Of a DNA stretch of 64,000 bases, positions 63,973-64,000 are shown piece by piece (within the stretch, counting starts at the first letter, position 1; the number at the start of each line of letters is the position of its first letter). Source of the DNA: Methylobacterium sp. Leaf112 (GTDB taxonomy: Bacteria > Pseudomonadota > Alphaproteobacteria > Rhizobiales > Beijerinckiaceae); contig NZ_LMNG01000012.1 in the NCBI RefSeq assembly GCF_001423295.1, positions 124,728 through 188,727 on the forward strand, in the 5' to 3' direction. The notes below the pieces were generated by a model, which made no database searches, had not been told where the DNA came from, and was given only the letters and a program-made list of their open reading frames with translations. A program made the position numbers and the translations under genes.

Positions 63973-64000
63973 CCTCAGGGACGTGAAACCGGGGGGAGCC

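Overview
The window looks like a chromosome segment from a high-GC alphaproteobacterium, most probably Methylobacterium/Methylorubrum or a close relative in the order Hyphomicrobiales. The strongest clue is the divergent pair ethylmalonyl-CoA mutase (ecm/meaA) and crotonyl-CoA carboxylase/reductase (ccr), the signature enzymes of the ethylmalonyl-CoA pathway that this group uses for glyoxylate regeneration. Many conserved alphaproteobacterial gene orders agree: pyrG-secG-tpiA next to a PpiD-like isomerase and trpEGDC-moaC-moeA; tsaB-rimI-plsC-miaB-phoH-ybeY-corC-lnt; and ffh-chorismate mutase-rpsP-rimM. Most of the window is housekeeping DNA. I saw no tRNA, rRNA, CRISPR array, prophage or intact insertion sequence.

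Layout. 1-2.7 kb: pyrG (cut by the left edge), secG and tpiA on the minus strand. 2.9-10.7 kb: PpiD-like foldase, tryptophan genes and two molybdenum cofactor genes in one dense run. 10.8-16.5 kb: a small Smr-like protein, a DUF1206 membrane protein and a three-enzyme set (4,6-dehydratase, 4-reductase, polyprenyl-phosphate sugar-1-phosphate transferase) that fits lipid-linked QuiNAc-type sugar synthesis for surface polysaccharide. 16.8-20.5 kb: ecm and ccr. 20.6-24.3 kb: leuD, a lytic transglycosylase, rplS and an Nfu-type Fe-S carrier. 24.5-33.7 kb: the tsaB-to-lnt run (tRNA modification, ribosome maturation, envelope lipids) ending in an MFS exporter.

33.9-39.7 kb: catalase divergent from oxyR, with a clear OxyR half-operator on the oxyR start codon, then an AbrB-type membrane protein, dgkA and ilvA. 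40-42.2 kb: a chemoreceptor. 42.2-46.8 kb: the most accessory-looking block, with a GMC oxidoreductase divergent from a tight DoxX-cupin-SMP-30 lactonase-VOC operon; it reads like a small oxidation pathway whose substrate I cannot name. 47-52.2 kb: lgt and a complex I assembly methyltransferase, then serA and serC. 52.4-57.9 kb: the trmD/rimM/rpsP/ffh ribosomal block, broken between trmD and rimM by an exported methyltransferase-like protein and a bestrophin-like membrane protein. 58-64 kb: mtnA, a tandem MaoC protein, ychF and pth, interspersed with two type II toxin-antitoxin modules.

Small-scale structure is where the unusual material lies: a 14-bp tandem duplication across the trpD start, a five-fold 15-bp repeat encoding the start of TrmD, a three-fold 15-bp repeat inside the chemoreceptor sensor domain, a palindrome inserted at the stop codon of the MFS gene that duplicated the 3' end of the gene, and long intergenic inverted repeats. 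Names rest on motifs and gene order read by eye; no database search was possible.
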